Positions 46,061-58,537 are shown, counted from the stretch's first letter. The stretch is 64,000 nt of DNA from Trema orientale (GCA_002914845.1 JXTC01000034.1:764955-828954), one strand, 5' to 3'. A program made the numbers and translations. Notes: generated by a model not told the origin, from the sequence alone.

Positions 46061-49000
46061 ATGGCAAACACCAGAAACACCACCAGAAACGCTGGACTTA
46101 GCCAAAACCAACCCCAAAGCACTGCGGCTGCACAGGGTAATCCTGTCTAGGATCAACCTGCTGTGACCGCACCAGAAAATATCGTACAAAGACAAGATCG
46201 CATGGAGGACACACTGGCGAACCTTCAGCAAATCACCAGTCAGATCAATGATTCTCTGCGATGACTCGCTGAAGGACAGATGGTTACTCCACCACACCAG
46301 GAACGACCCAGAGATCGTCCTGCTCGACAAATTGAAAGAGGAATTCAGATCTGGGAGGCAGGGAATCGCGACCAACCTAGAACCCAGCCGGAACGTCATA
46401 CTAATCGCACTTCTAAAGGGAAAGAGAAAGTCGCGGACTTGCCACAGGAATCCGGTACTGGGAGTTCGAGCACTGATCGTGGTCATGGTCAACCTTCCAG
46501 GAGAGCAACCGTCAATCGTGATCGTCAAAGCAGCGGACTGAATCGTCAATCGAGGAGTGTCTTCGAAAGAATTAGCAGAGAACCCAGGCAGAATCCTATA
46601 GACTTAAGACAATATTTAGAACAGCGACGTAGTTGTGAGCAATCCACGTCGCATCATCAAGACCAAAGTCGATCTCGTCACGCAATTATAATCGAGTCTT
46701 CACAAAAGTCGCAGCAGACCCTGCCTAACCAACCTGCTGCTGTACAACACAACGACGATTAAAGATCACCCCAGCCACCAATTAATACTCTTTCGCCAAA
46801 TATTGATGTTCATAATCTGAGGATTGTATTAGAAACGATTGCTGGCTGGGATGATGAGCTCGTGGATGGATATCGTCAATCGCTATTCAACAAGGAAGTT
46901 CGAGCTGCTGCCTTACCTGTTGGATTTAAACTTCCCACTATAAATACTTTTGATGGGAAAACTGATCCACAGGACTATATGGACCACTTCAGTAATCTGA
47001 TGGAGCTGCATCAGGTCGACGTCCTCGCACGATGCAGATGTTTCGCTGTAACCCTCACAAGAGCAGCAAAGAAGTGGTTCCGAGGACTCCAGCCCGGATT
47101 AATCTCGTCTTGGCAATAATTACAAACTGCTTTCTTAAGATAGTTTCAGGCTGCCAAAAATTTCACGGTCCCGTTAATCAGTCTGTCAGCCATTCGACAA
47201 GGTCCAGAGGAAACTCTGCGATCTTACCTCAATCGCTTTACCTCAGAGTTAGCAAAAGTCAGCAACCCGCCTGAAGAAGGAGTCTTAACTCTACTGATGG
47301 CCGGGGTGCAAGCTGAAACCAAACTCTGGGAGGAAATGCTCGAGCGGGAATGTAGAACTCTCGAGGACTTCTATAGACAGGTTGGTCGTCATCTAAGAGT
47401 GGAATCTTCACGCGAGAATCTTCACAAGACAAAGGGAGGAAAAGATTCAACAAAAGATGCGACCACGACCAACAACAATAAGAAGTCAAACAAGAGGAAA
47501 AACGAGCAGCCATATGAGAAGCAGCCCGAATTAAAAAGGCAGGTGGTCCCAAAGGCTCCCATAAGGTTCAACAACTACACTGAGCTGAACGTGCCCATAG
47601 ATCATATCTACGTGGTTACAAATCAGCATGAACGATATCGTTAACCAGAGCCAATTAAACGGGACAGAGCGAAATGTGATCCCAACAAGTTTTGCCGATG
47701 CCACAACGATATTGGGCATGATACCACGAACTGCTATGCCCTGAAAGATGAGATTGAGAGTATAATTAAATAAGGGTGACTACGGCAGTATACCCGGCAA
47801 AATAATGAAAGAAGAGAAGAAAACCAACAGCGACCTCCTGAAGTTCAACGCGAAGTGCGAACTATTTTCGGAGGACCGCATGTTGGCGGAGATTCGAAGA
47901 GGGCACAGGATAGGTACGCAAGAGAAGCTCGACAGCAGCCATTGACTAATGTCATACATCTTGAGCAGCGACCACAAAAGCTTCAGCGGGTACCCGATAT
48001 GGACATCACCTTCACAGAGCAGGATGCAAGAGAAATCCATTACCCACATAATAACACGCTAGTCATTAAAAACAATTGTGGAAGCACTCAGCTATGGCGA
48101 GTACTGATCGATAATGGAAGTGTTGTTGATATCTTGTACTATGATGCCTTCAAGAAGATGGGGTTGAGTGACCGTGATTTGAAACCCACCATCACTCTAC
48201 TCTACAGATTTACTGGAGATAGTATAATGCCTAGGGGCATGATTGAGTTGATGGTTAACATTGGAACTTATCCAAGAGTTTCAACAGTAATGACTCAATT
48301 TTTGGTTGTAGATTGTCCCTCTGCATTTAATGCCGTATTGGGAAGACCAACTCTCAGGGAACTTCGAGCTGTCACCTCTATTTATCATCTCGCCATGAAG
48401 TTCCCAACGCAGCATGGAGTAGGTGAGGTGCGAGGTAACCAATATGACGCACGTACTTGCTATAATAACTCATTGAAGCTCACATCAAAGGATACACCAC
48501 CTCGCACAATGATGGTCCAACTACAAGGAGAAGCGTCGATTAAAGCGTCAACCAAAGACCTCGATCCTCGAGAAATTGATGAAGAAGTCAAAATTGGACC
48601 TATTGAAGACTTGGAAGATCTGTCAATCGATGAATCTTCAAAGATCCTTAAAATCGGGGTAAAGCTTCAGGAACCTGTGCGAGCTGAAATGATCGCTTTT
48701 TTAAAATCGAATTTGGATATCTTCACATGGCAACATTCGAATATGGTGGAGATTGACCCGAATGTCATGTGCTATCGCCTTAACATTGATACAATAAAAA
48801 AACCAGTTCATCAGAAAAGAAGGGCGATGGATCCAGAACGCTACGTCACATTAAAGGAAGAAGTAGACAAGCTGCTCGAAATCGGATTCATCAGGGAATC
48901 TTTTTATCCAAACTGGCTTGCAAACCCAGTTTTGGTAAAGAAACCCAATGGGAAGTGGAGAACTTGTATCGATTTTACTGACCTTAACAAGGCCTGCCCA

Positions 49001-51832
49001 AAAGACAGTTTTCCACTCCCAAGAATTGATCAGCTTGTGGATGCGACATCGGGGCACGAACTCTTGAGCTTTATGGATGCGTATTCTGGGTACAACCAGA
49101 TCCCTATGTACGAACTGGATGAGGAACATACTTCATTCATCACTGACCGAGGATTGTACTGCTACAAGAAGATGCCTTTTGGACTCATCAACGCGGGAGT
49201 AACTTACCAGCATCTTGTCAATATGATTTTTTCAAAACAAATTGGCAAGACGATGGAGGTGTATGTCGATGATATGCTGGTAAAGTCGAAGAAAGCTGAA
49301 GATCACATCAAACATCTTGATGAGATGTTCAAAATTCTTCGAAAATATCAGATGAAGCTGAATCCCCAGAAATGTGCGTTTGGAGTAGGATCCAGAAAAT
49401 TTCTGGGATTCATGGTCAATCAACGAGGTATTGAAGCTAATCCACAAAAGATACAAGCATTAATCGATATATAGTCACCTCACAAACCAAAAGACGTGCA
49501 GAGCCTGGCGGGGAGAATGGCCGTACTAAGTCGTTTTGTGTCAAGATCAACTGATAAATGCCAACCATTCTTCGAAGTGCTGAAAGGGTCGAAGAAGTTT
49601 GAGTGGACCGAGAAGTGCGAACAGGCGTTTCAAGAACTGAAGAAACACTTGAGTTCTCCTCCACTCTTGTCGAAACCAAAATCTGAGGAGAAATTATATT
49701 TATATCTCGCTGTTTCCAAATATGCGACAAGTGCTGCATTAATTCGAGAAGAAGAAAACATACAGCGACCTGTCTATTATGTAAGCAAGAGGCTGTTAGA
49801 CGCTGAGACGAGATACCCAGAGATGGAGAAGTTGGCATTAGCGCTAGTTATCACGTCTAGAAAGCTTCGACCTTACTTTCACGCGCATACAATTGACGTT
49901 TTCATAAACTTCCCACTAAAGCAGGTCTTCCAAAAACCAGAAGCTTCTGGATGACTACTGAAATGGGCAATTGAGGTGAGCCAATTCGACATCAATTTTC
50001 GACCTCGTGTTGTGATCAAAGGTCAGGCTCTTGTAGATTTTATTGCAGAGTTCACCTATGACATCAACCTTCCCACCGAAGTAATCGAAAAACCCACTCT
50101 GGACTTGTCAAGACTGTGGAAATTGTACATCGATGGGTCATCAAATGAGAGTGGAGCTGGTGCGGGCTTAATGTTAATTAGTCCCGAAGGTCATAGTATA
50201 CATTGTGCACTTCGATTCGGATTTCTGGCATCGAACAATGAGGCAGAATATGAGGCATTGATTGCTGGACTCAAGCTCGCACAAGAAATAAAGGTCGAAA
50301 TGATAGAAGTATACAGTGATTCCCAGCTGGTGGTTTGTCAAGTAATTGGCGATTACCAAGCAAGAGGAGAAAGAATGATGGCTTATTTATAAGAGGTACA
50401 ATGACTGTTCTCGATGTTTACTGCCTACAGCATTCAACTTCTTCCTCGAGCTAAAAATACTCAAGCGGATGCCCTAGCTAAGCTCGCTTCAACGAAAGAT
50501 ATAGAACTGTTGAAAGTAGTGCCAGTTGAATTCCTTGCAAAACCAAGCATTCAAGTGGCACCTCAAGTGACCATGACAGTTCATCAAAAATCTACATGGA
50601 TGGATCCTATAATGAAGTATTTACAAAACGGTAAACTTCCCGAGAACAAAGATGATGCAAATCGACTTCGAATGAAGGCGGCTCGTTATATTATATACGA
50701 CGACAAACTTTATCGAAGGAGTTTTAGTTCGCCATTATTACTGTGCATTGACGACGAACAGGCATACTACATTATGAAGGAAATTCATGAAGGGATATGC
50801 GGAAATCATTCTGGGGGGCAGGCTTTTGCAAACAAAGCCCTTAGACAAGGTTACTTTTGGCCCACTATGAAGAAGGATGCGATAGAGTATGCTCGGAAAT
50901 GTGATAAATGTCAGCGATTTGTAGCCATTCCTCGAATGCCACATGTTCCTTTAACTTGGATGACTAGCCCTTAGCCGTTTGCGGTTTGAGGAATAGATAT
51001 CATTGGGATTCTCCTGTTGGCACGAGGTGGATTGAAATATGCAGTGGTCGCAGTTGATTATTTTACCAAATAGACAAAAGCTGAAGCTTTGAGTACCATT
51101 TCTGCGAAAAAGATGATAGATTTTGTCTACAAGTCTATAATCTGTCGTTACGGTATCCCGCACACAATAATTTCTGATAATGGAAAGTAATTCGACTGCG
51201 ACGAGTTTCGTGACTTCTGCGATAACTTGAGTATCAAGAAAAGCTTCTCCGCAGTTGTCCATCCGTAAGCCAATGATCAAGTTGAAGCTATTAACAAGAT
51301 ACTTAAGCAAAATTTGAAGACAAAGCTAGAAGAACATAAGGGAGCTTGGCCAGAAGTACTTCCCGAAGTATTATGGGCCTATCATACCACTCAACGAACT
51401 ACTACTGGGGAGAGTCCGTTCTCTTTAGCATATGGTTATGAAGCTATGGTCCCAGTAGAAATTGGTGCAAGCTCTTTACGACGATCCACTTATAAGCATG
51501 ATCAGAATAATGCTTTAATGAGGATTGAGCTCGATCTTTTGGAAGAAAGGTGCGAACAGTCTCAACTACGAGTTGCATCATACCAACAGCGCACTGCTCA
51601 ATATTACAACTCTAAAGTAAAAAATAGAGAATTCGAGATTAGTGATCTTGTTCTTAAACAGGTTCTACCTAACACTAAAGAGCATGGTGCTGGTGTTTTT
51701 GGCCCTTCTTGGGAAGGACCATATGTTGTTGATGCTGTCATTCGACCTGGGACTTACAAGCTTACTTGAACTGGAGGACAAAAGATCGAACATGCATGGA
51801 ATGCAGAATAACTTCGTCGATATTATCAATAA
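46061..51832 (+). pseudogene. gag-pol of Tat-type Ty3/gypsy element C, one frame with 19 stops
   Basis: A single frame of 1924 codons runs from ATG 46061 to TAA 51830, with no frameshift seen. Gag: an Arg/Gln/Ser-rich N-terminus, then the gag domain (TFDGKTDPQDYMDHF, near 46950) and a C/H cluster CRCHNDIGHDTTNC near 47695. Protease: LIDNGSVVDILY near 48108. RT: FMDAYSGYNQIPM and YVDDMLVKSKK near 49262. RNase H: a first gypsy-type domain (49590-49900) and a second one (YIDGSSNESGAGAGL, EAEYEALIAGLKLA; 50127-50390), the two-RNase-H layout known for Tat. Integrase: HHCC finger near 50800, core, and C-terminal part to the end. Stops at 46148, 46262, 46760, 47117, 47141, 47642, 47771, 47777, 49472, 49952, 50390, 50402, 50972, 50987, 51071, 51188, 51266, 51767 and 51809. 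Dead as a polyprotein. Confidence 0.95.
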
Positions 51833-52555
51833 ATCTTCATGTATATCTTCATAAAATCTTCAAAAAATTGCGACATCCTATTATTTATCATAAAGTAAGC
51901 CACTTTCTTCATACTTCAGTTTATCATCGTATTTTACTTATTCGTTCGATTTTTATAGTTTTATAAAGCTCGAGGGGCAGTGGGATTAGATTGTCATATC
52001 CTACTCGCTTCCTAAGGAACTATGCGAAATGTTCATTTAGAGGGGTCGGAATTTTAGATCGCCGAATTTCTAAAATTTCTTAAAATCTTAGGATTTTCTC
52101 CTCGCTTCATGCCATAGCATGTCGTATTACACAATTTTCCTCCTCGAACAACAAAGTAACTAAGCAAAACGTTTATTGTTCGATGTGATATCTTGCTATA
52201 AACCCTATTTTGACATGGAACTTTTGAAAAACAAATATTGAGTTTGCATCACTCACGCTCGTTATTTTTCTTAAGCGACCTAGCCTATCCAAATACTTAA
52301 AATTTGTTTTAAGTTATTAGATTCGAATCGTAATAGCGTACCGATCAGTCACTTGGTGATTTACTACTTGGTTAAATTATGTGTATTCCTATTATTTATG
52401 GTGTAAATTTTGTTTTGTTTGCAGGAATGAAGAATAAAAACTCGATGATTTAATCTTCTCAAGACTCGATGAATAAAAACTTGGTTAAAATATATTACGA
52501 AATATATAAACGAGACAAGCCCGCATTTGTTTTTAGTATTACAAAACTACAATGT
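51833..52555 (+). other. Spacer between pol and the antisense gene of element C
   Basis: Non-coding. It contains agctcgaggggcagtggg near 51967, a phrase characteristic of the region after pol in Tat-type elements (possibly a central purine tract). Nothing else recognised. Confidence 0.6.
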
Positions 52556-54699
52556 TTATTGTGCAGAAGTACTCGCTCCCATCTCCGCCGCCTTCTCTAC
52601 AGCTTCTGCCTCCTTCCAGCTATTGACGAGCTCGACGACGTCCTCGCCAAGGATAGAAAAGTCGAACTCCGGATGCTCGCAGTATATGTTATAAATGATC
52701 GTCGAAGAGGCAATGTCGCTAGCTTTTTCTTCAAGTTCCTTGACTTCAGTAGCTCTGAAGTCCTCTACTGCTTTACGACCTGCTTCTTCGGCTGCCTTCT
52801 TCAAAGCATCCGGATGCTCAGAGATAGTCTTTTCAAGATCTTTGACTCTTTCTTCAAGCTTCTCTTTCTCGAGCTTTGCCTTTTTTAGATTCTCCTGCAG
52901 CTGTTTCTTCTCTGACTCTGAGGAACTCTTCTCGTCCTCATGAGTCTTCTTCAGGTCCTCAAGTGCTTGGGTTATTTCTTTGACTTTTTCGCCTTTCTCC
53001 ATGCACTCAAGGACCGGATCATACATTAGCACAGCAGCTGCATCAGTCTGAAATATAAACATATTAGTGCGAGGAAAGCGTCGAAGAATTTAAAAATTAA
53101 GAAACTTACATTGGCGAGCATCCGCATAGCGGCACTGAATGCGATCCTAGGAGATCTTTTCTTCATCCTCTCCCACGCCTCATTAGAAGTGAAGCGATCA
53201 ATGAAGGCCGCACTCAGACCAGCCTTTTCCGGTAGTTGACGAAGATGTGCAAGGATCTCTTCGTCCTTGTTTGCCTGGTTAACTCCTGCAGAAATAGTAG
53301 CCGACTCCTTAGAAGGCTCGGGCTGGCTCACGGGCTTGGAAGGCTGGGGAGGAGGCGAGCTGTTCGGGGTGTCCTCGAAGGCAACTTTTCTCTTTTTTGA
53401 AGAGTCAACCTTCTCTTTCCCTTTTGAAGGAGGCGTGCTGTCTGGAGTCTTGGATCTTGCCATAGATCCAAGAGTGGAAAGAGGAGCTCGCAGACCACTT
53501 CCGATAGTCATATCTGTATAAGCTTTGTTAGCACGAGGAAGGTAATGCGATAAAAGAGAATACAGGAAAATTACCTTCTTGCGGCTGGGAGGATGAAGAT
53601 GGAACTTTAGGAGATGGTTCGACATGGGGAGTAGCAGGCGTTTTTCGTTTCCTGGATTCGGAAGACGAAGCGCCCGTTTCTTTCTGCTCCCTCGACTTCT
53701 TCTTCTTCGAGCTCGAGGGTTTAGATGGACGGTTCGCGGAGTATAGTAGAGCGGCACCCTTGGGAAATAACCCACAAGCGATCAAGTTCTTGGTCGTTCC
53801 AAGCTTCTTCCAGTCAAATTCTTCGACCGGAAGGTCGTTTATCTTATAGACCCTTGCGAGCTGTGCCTCGTTGAGTCCTGGCCGCTCTTTGTTATCTGCG
53901 ATGAAGAATAAATGCGATCAAGAAAAGAACATATATGGTAAATACAAGTCAAAGTAGAGAACTACTTACCAGGATTCTGAAAGAATCCGTTGTCAGCATA
54001 ATCGAAGTGGAAAAATGGATTTTTCCATTTTCTCATATTATTGCGAACTTCGTGAATGGCCTTTATTGCTTGATTCGACCATTTGCTCGCATAAAAAAAT
54101 CTAAAATCTGAAGGGTTCGATTTTACTTGGTAGAACCAAGCAAATTCTTCAGGAGTGGGTGAACCTAAACTAAGTTTATGGTATAATATATACAAACCTA
54201 CCATAAATCTATAGGTATTAGGAGTTAGTTGGTAAGGGACGACGCCGTAGTAGTCAACGATGGATTTAATGTATGGATGAAGCGGGAAATGGACGCCGCA
54301 CCTAAGGACTGCTTCTGAGAATGAGGCAGTACCGCGAGGAGGGGTGTGTGGTCGATTGAGTTCTGTGAGAATACGGAGTAGTATATTGATGTTATAGTTA
54401 CGGATGATCTTCTCGAGCTTGTTCGTGCTACAGCTCGTCTTTACATTGGTACAAGACCAATCTCCCTCTATATATTGATATCCTCTCGCATATTCAGGGG
54501 CATCCCTAATATGTTGAGGCCATTGTTCTAGGGGAAGGTCGCCTATGTGGGGACTACTTTGTCTAGCCCCTGTTATCTCTACTTCATGTCGCTCTATATA
54601 ATCGTCGAGATCTATAGAGCTAGTCTTTGAGCTCGTTTCGGAGAACGATGACTCCTCTGAGAACGCATTCCCCTCCCTAAACTCTTCGCTACTAGACAT
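52556..54699 (-). CDS. Intact antisense gene of element C, four exons, 648 aa predicted
   Basis: Exons on the minus strand: 54699-53970, 53895-53575, 53513-53110 and 53047-52556. All three introns (53969-53896, 53574-53514, 53109-53048) are short, start GT, end AG, and join in frame: 730+321+404+492 nt with no internal stop. Exon 1 is Ser/Glu-rich at its N-terminus and then has a domain (RPHTPPRGTASFSEAVLRCG, VDYYGVVPYQLTPNTYRFMV, EEFAWFYQVK) that resembles the 'putative gypsy type transposon' family (Transposase_28, from memory). Exons 2 and 3 are Lys/Ser/Pro-rich with possible nuclear signals (KKKKSREQ, SKKRKV). Exon 4 has a Lys/Glu-rich coiled coil (about 53000-52780) and ends TSAQ. Antisense extra ORFs are known in the Tat lineage; their function is unknown. 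Gag-like or regulatory roles are guesses. Confidence 0.85.
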
Positions 54700-55811
54700 C
54701 TGAAAAATAAAACAGGAAGTATTTAATCCTATGCGAGCATCATTCTACAGGTAAAATCATATATTGATTTACTAAACTAAGTGCGACCTAGAAATAGGCG
54801 TATTATTGTCTATTTTCGCAGGTACTCGCTATATGCGAGCAAATTGGGGCTACAAAATCCTAAAAATATGCGCCGACAACCATTTTTCGATCTAAATATG
54901 TGAATTCATCTAAACTGTCGTCATTCGATTCGTCTAATTAAACCGGTCTCTTTTGTATTTAAAGAAGACGCAGACGCAGAAATGGCCTAGTATAAGAATC
55001 CTATGGTTCTCTGTTTCGTTTCTGATTTCCAGTTTCTATGCTTAGTTCTAAATTCTTTTCGGCTATGACAAATTCAGAAGGATATAAGGTGCTTAAAATT
55101 CCAGACTCTTTTCAGTCATGATAGCTTGAGGGTTCTTAGGAATTCTACAGAAGGTATACGAGAAATAAATAAGAAAAGATGAGAGAACTGACCTTATTTT
55201 TTCGATAAAGAGGATTCTGGGATGCTTCGCCGGTTCCTCTGAGATTGAGTCGCTGTGAGAAGTTAGAATGACTTGCCAGAGATGGGGAAGAAAGGCTCTG
55301 CAATTCGCCGGAGGGAAAAGTGTTTTTGTCTCGGGTTTCAAAGAAAATGAGAAAAGAGATGGAAAGTTAGACAGATTTCAGAAGGAAGAAGGAGAAGAAA
55401 AGAGTATTTATATACTTTAATAATTCGATAAATCACAGCCGTAGATCAAGAGATTTATTTTTTAGATCTGATGGCCGAGATTCGCGCGGGATTTGAATTC
55501 GGAAGTTAAAAGTGGGATTTAATTCTTGAAATTTGAAACGTCTCAGGCTGAAATGACGGCGAGTGCTATCGTCATCATCACGTCTGTTCGAGAAATGGAG
55601 AAGTCGCCTCGAGCTGTGGCAATTTCTTAAGGGAAGATGACACGTGGATGCATCTCTCAGGGAAAGGTACGCGTGGTTTTGAAAAAGTATGATTCAACAG
55701 TTGGCTCTTCAGAGATTTCAAGATGACCTCATGACATCGCATTCTTAAGCTCGCATTTATCAGAATAAGAAGCTCCATTTAAGCCTAAAGGCTAATGGAG
55801 CTAGGGGTAAT
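54700..55811 (-). promoter_or_regulatory. Probable promoter and 5' UTR of the antisense gene
   Basis: The minus strand has TATAAATA at 55412-55405, about 0.7 kb before the ATG at 54699, followed by a pyrimidine-rich stretch typical of plant 5' UTRs (55390-55320). A leader intron is possible but not fixed by the sequence. The 55093-55341 minus ORF falls in this leader and is not recognised. The purine-rich tract ggagctaggggtaa at 55797-55810, on the plus strand, is the likely polypurine tract of element C next to its 3' LTR. Confidence 0.5.
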
Positions 55812-56297
55812 CGTTATGCGATCTTAAATCCATGATTGGTCAATGCCAAGGAAGTCAACAGTCGGGTGCGTCAGGTCGCATATGAGTTCTTTTTATTAAA
55901 GAGCAACCTCTTCCGAATGAGATAGATGCGACCAGTATAAAAGGAAATTATATCAAGTGTCTTCAAACGGGTAATCAACATAGAAAAGGAAACAAGCTTC
56001 AGAATGGAGATCGAGTAATCCCTTTGTTTAATTGGAGATATTACCCGATTCTATGATTACTTAAAATTGTCTCTTTGATTACACTTACTCATTTATGTAA
56101 TTGGGAAACTTTAAGCTATCCTCATCTATATAAAGNCAGAAGATAGTGAAGAACAGTGGACGTAGGCTCATCTTTTTTGGGGCTGAACCACTATAAAATT
56201 CTTGTCTCCTTATTTGCTTTACTTTATCAACATATTTCACATACAAGCCACATCTTGCAATTTCTTAAATTCATTGTTAACAAAATCTCCGTCAATA
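55812..56297 (+). mobile_element. 3' LTR of Tat-type gypsy element C
   Basis: 486 bp, starting CGTTATGCGATC (the first base differs from the TG start of the 5' LTR), ending ccgtcaata and followed by the target duplication attgc (56298-56302). It carries an N at 56136, offset 324, the same offset as in the 5' LTR. Confidence 0.93.
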
Positions 56298-56302
56298 ATT
56301 GC

Positions 56303-56705
56303 GATAAAAAATTATGAATGAAGTGTGTAAGAACAATAAAGTAATGAAAGATATAGATAATTTGTTAGGCCTAAAAAGATGGCTTACATCTACGATATTT
56401 TGCTATTTAAGAGAGATCATAAGAAAGGTTTAGAGTTTCAAAGTGAAAGTTATGAGGAGAGATTTTAGCATAATAGTTATGTTTGTAATGACTTTGTGTA
56501 TAGAATAATGAAACTGAGTCCTTTTTACATAAGTGGGGATGCCAGTTTCCCAATTTTGTGAATTAAAAATAATACAATAATAATTACAATTTTGGGAAAC
56601 TATACAAGAATGGATAATTCTCCAGTAAGGGCCTCATTGCTTGTCTTTAAGTCGACTTCCCAAAAGTATAGTTGTTTGCTCTGTTGCCAGATCGATCGCA
56701 TACTA
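56303..56705 (-). mobile_element. Outer part of the 5' LTR of element D
   Basis: On the minus strand it starts tagtatgcgatc, parallel to TGTTATGCGATC of the C LTR. It shares the blocks attgggaaact and gtag-tgtaagccatcttttt (gtaggctcatcttttt in C). Together with 45483-45514 it makes a diverged Tat LTR of about 435 bp, split by element C. The sequence beyond 56705 is outside D. Confidence 0.65.
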
Positions 56706-57801
56706 AATATCTAATATATGAGCTGAACCTTTGCATGATCGAGCTTTCTATTTATGACTCGACGCGAGATTGCCCTTTTTCTCAAATTTGAGATCGCACA
56801 ACAGAAGGAAAATTCCATGCGCCTAGTTGTGATTAAGGTTCTGTCACTTATTAAGTGAAGATGAAGGATGTTTTTCAATCCATTAGAGCATGTGGGCTTT
56901 GGCCATGAAAAGAGGCACTTCTCCTTCCGAGAAAAAAGCCTATCTTTTCTTGCCTTGGGTGGAGAAATCAATTGAAAGTTATGATGAACTTCATGTGCTT
57001 ATCTTGTTAATTATTGTAATTAACCTAATAAACTAAAAAGAAACAGTGTTCAATGGTGTGGTGACTCATTAAAGCAAAATTGTCCATTGGTGGGATTATA
57101 AACTAATCGAAAAATGCTCACAAAATCACCCGTTTTCTTGGTCTACGGCCGTATGATTCCTTGATGATTGACACCTGGCCAAGCTCTTATACATAGGCAT
57201 CATAATTACTATTAATTTAATCTAATCTTGAATTTTGGTGCCCTTAGTCCGAGGGACCCGCCCCTTTGGAAAGTTCAAAGCCAGATAGAATCTTATTGGT
57301 CGAACAAATCAATCCCACAAGGGTTGTAGCCAATAGAAATTTTTGTTTTGAGAGAGTCACCGAACCTTTATGATTGTTGGCGTCCACCAGCCCTTTCAAT
57401 TAGATATTTAATTATATGATTAATAAAGATTATTAGGTTTTTAAAAGTGATCGCTAGATTAAAGTTTCCATATACAATAGTGTGTGCTTTCCAAGTGTCT
57501 TACTCGTTTTGGCTACATGGACAACTAGCACAACTTGTTGCCCTTTTTCATGTACGGATTGTTTGCCATTGGCTAACCTCGAGACGAGAAGCGTGCGAAG
57601 ACTCCCATCGATTGGCGGATAGTAAATATAGTCCTTCACATGTGTGTCAGTGAATCACTTGGCTATCCAAGAGGCAAGAGCAATATAAATAAAAATCAAA
57701 AACCATACGAGTAATGAAAACTATTATTTTTTAAGGTAAGTCTTATATAAATTAATTAAATCTTCTTAAATATTTAACGTGACAGACACCCTTAACTCTA
57801 A
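56706..57801. other. Intergenic sequence, nothing recognised
   Basis: Moderately AT-rich. Short ORFs at 56711-56971 (-), 57447-57653 (+) and 57454-57639 (-) have no recognisable motif and look like chance. No tRNA-like fold or repeat seen. Confidence 0.5.
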
Positions 57802-58534
57802 GACCATGTTTGGTTCCTTGGAATGGGTTTGGAATGGAAAGGTCATTCTAGTAAAAGACCCAGAATTTGGTTTGAAATTTAGAATAAAAAATTCTAATTC
57901 CTTTGTAATCACAATTCTACCATTTGGTGTATTTAGGATTATATAAATATTCCTAATGAATTAAGTTTCCATTCTTTGTTAATATTTGAAAAGGTGAAAT
58001 TACTCTTTTTACCTTAGAACTTTTCCTCTCCCACACCCACGCTCACGCACTCACTCATCGTCAGCCAACTATCACTTTTTATTAATACATATATATAGGT
58101 ATTAATAATAATTACTCAGCTTATTTCAAAAAAAAGTAATTATCCAACTATTGCTTTTTTTATTTATTTAAGAGTTAAATAAACATATTTAACATAGTAT
58201 AATTTTTGTCTATTTTGATTTTAATAATATAAATTAATTATTTAATATTATTAAATAATTAAAAATAAATTATAATTTTTACCAAATAAAATTATATATT
58301 GGTAAATATAAATGTACACATAGTTGACCAAAAAAATATATAAAATTTTAGAAATTTGGGTATTTTAGTCAATATACCACTGATTTCATTCAATTCCAAT
58401 GTTTAATCAAACAAAGTAATTCTTATTCCAATATTGATTCGTATTTTCAACCAAACAATGGAATATCATTCTTATTTTTATTCAAATTCTATTCTATTAT
58501 AATTCCAATTCTATTCTGCGAACCAAACGCCACC
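57802..58534. mobile_element. PIF/Harbinger-like (Tourist-type) MITE
   Basis: The left end gaccatgtttggttcc and the right end gaaccaaacgccacc are inverted (TTTGGTTC core shared, 10 of 15 positions). Both sides carry TAA (57799-57801 and 58535-58537), the 3-bp TWA-type duplication of this superfamily. Inner flanks also mirror each other (ggaatgggtttggaatgg near the left, attccaattctattc near the right). 733 bp, no transposase. Confidence 0.7.
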
Positions 58535-58537
58535 TAA

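Noticed and set aside
47259..49456. Minus-strand ORFs opposite the gag-pol of element C
   Set aside because: They mirror a long coding frame on the plus strand and have no start context or motif.
52469..52943. Plus-strand ORFs opposite the last exon of the antisense gene
   Set aside because: They are shadows of the Lys/Glu-rich coiled coil on the other strand, read as Leu/Phe/Ser-rich sequence.
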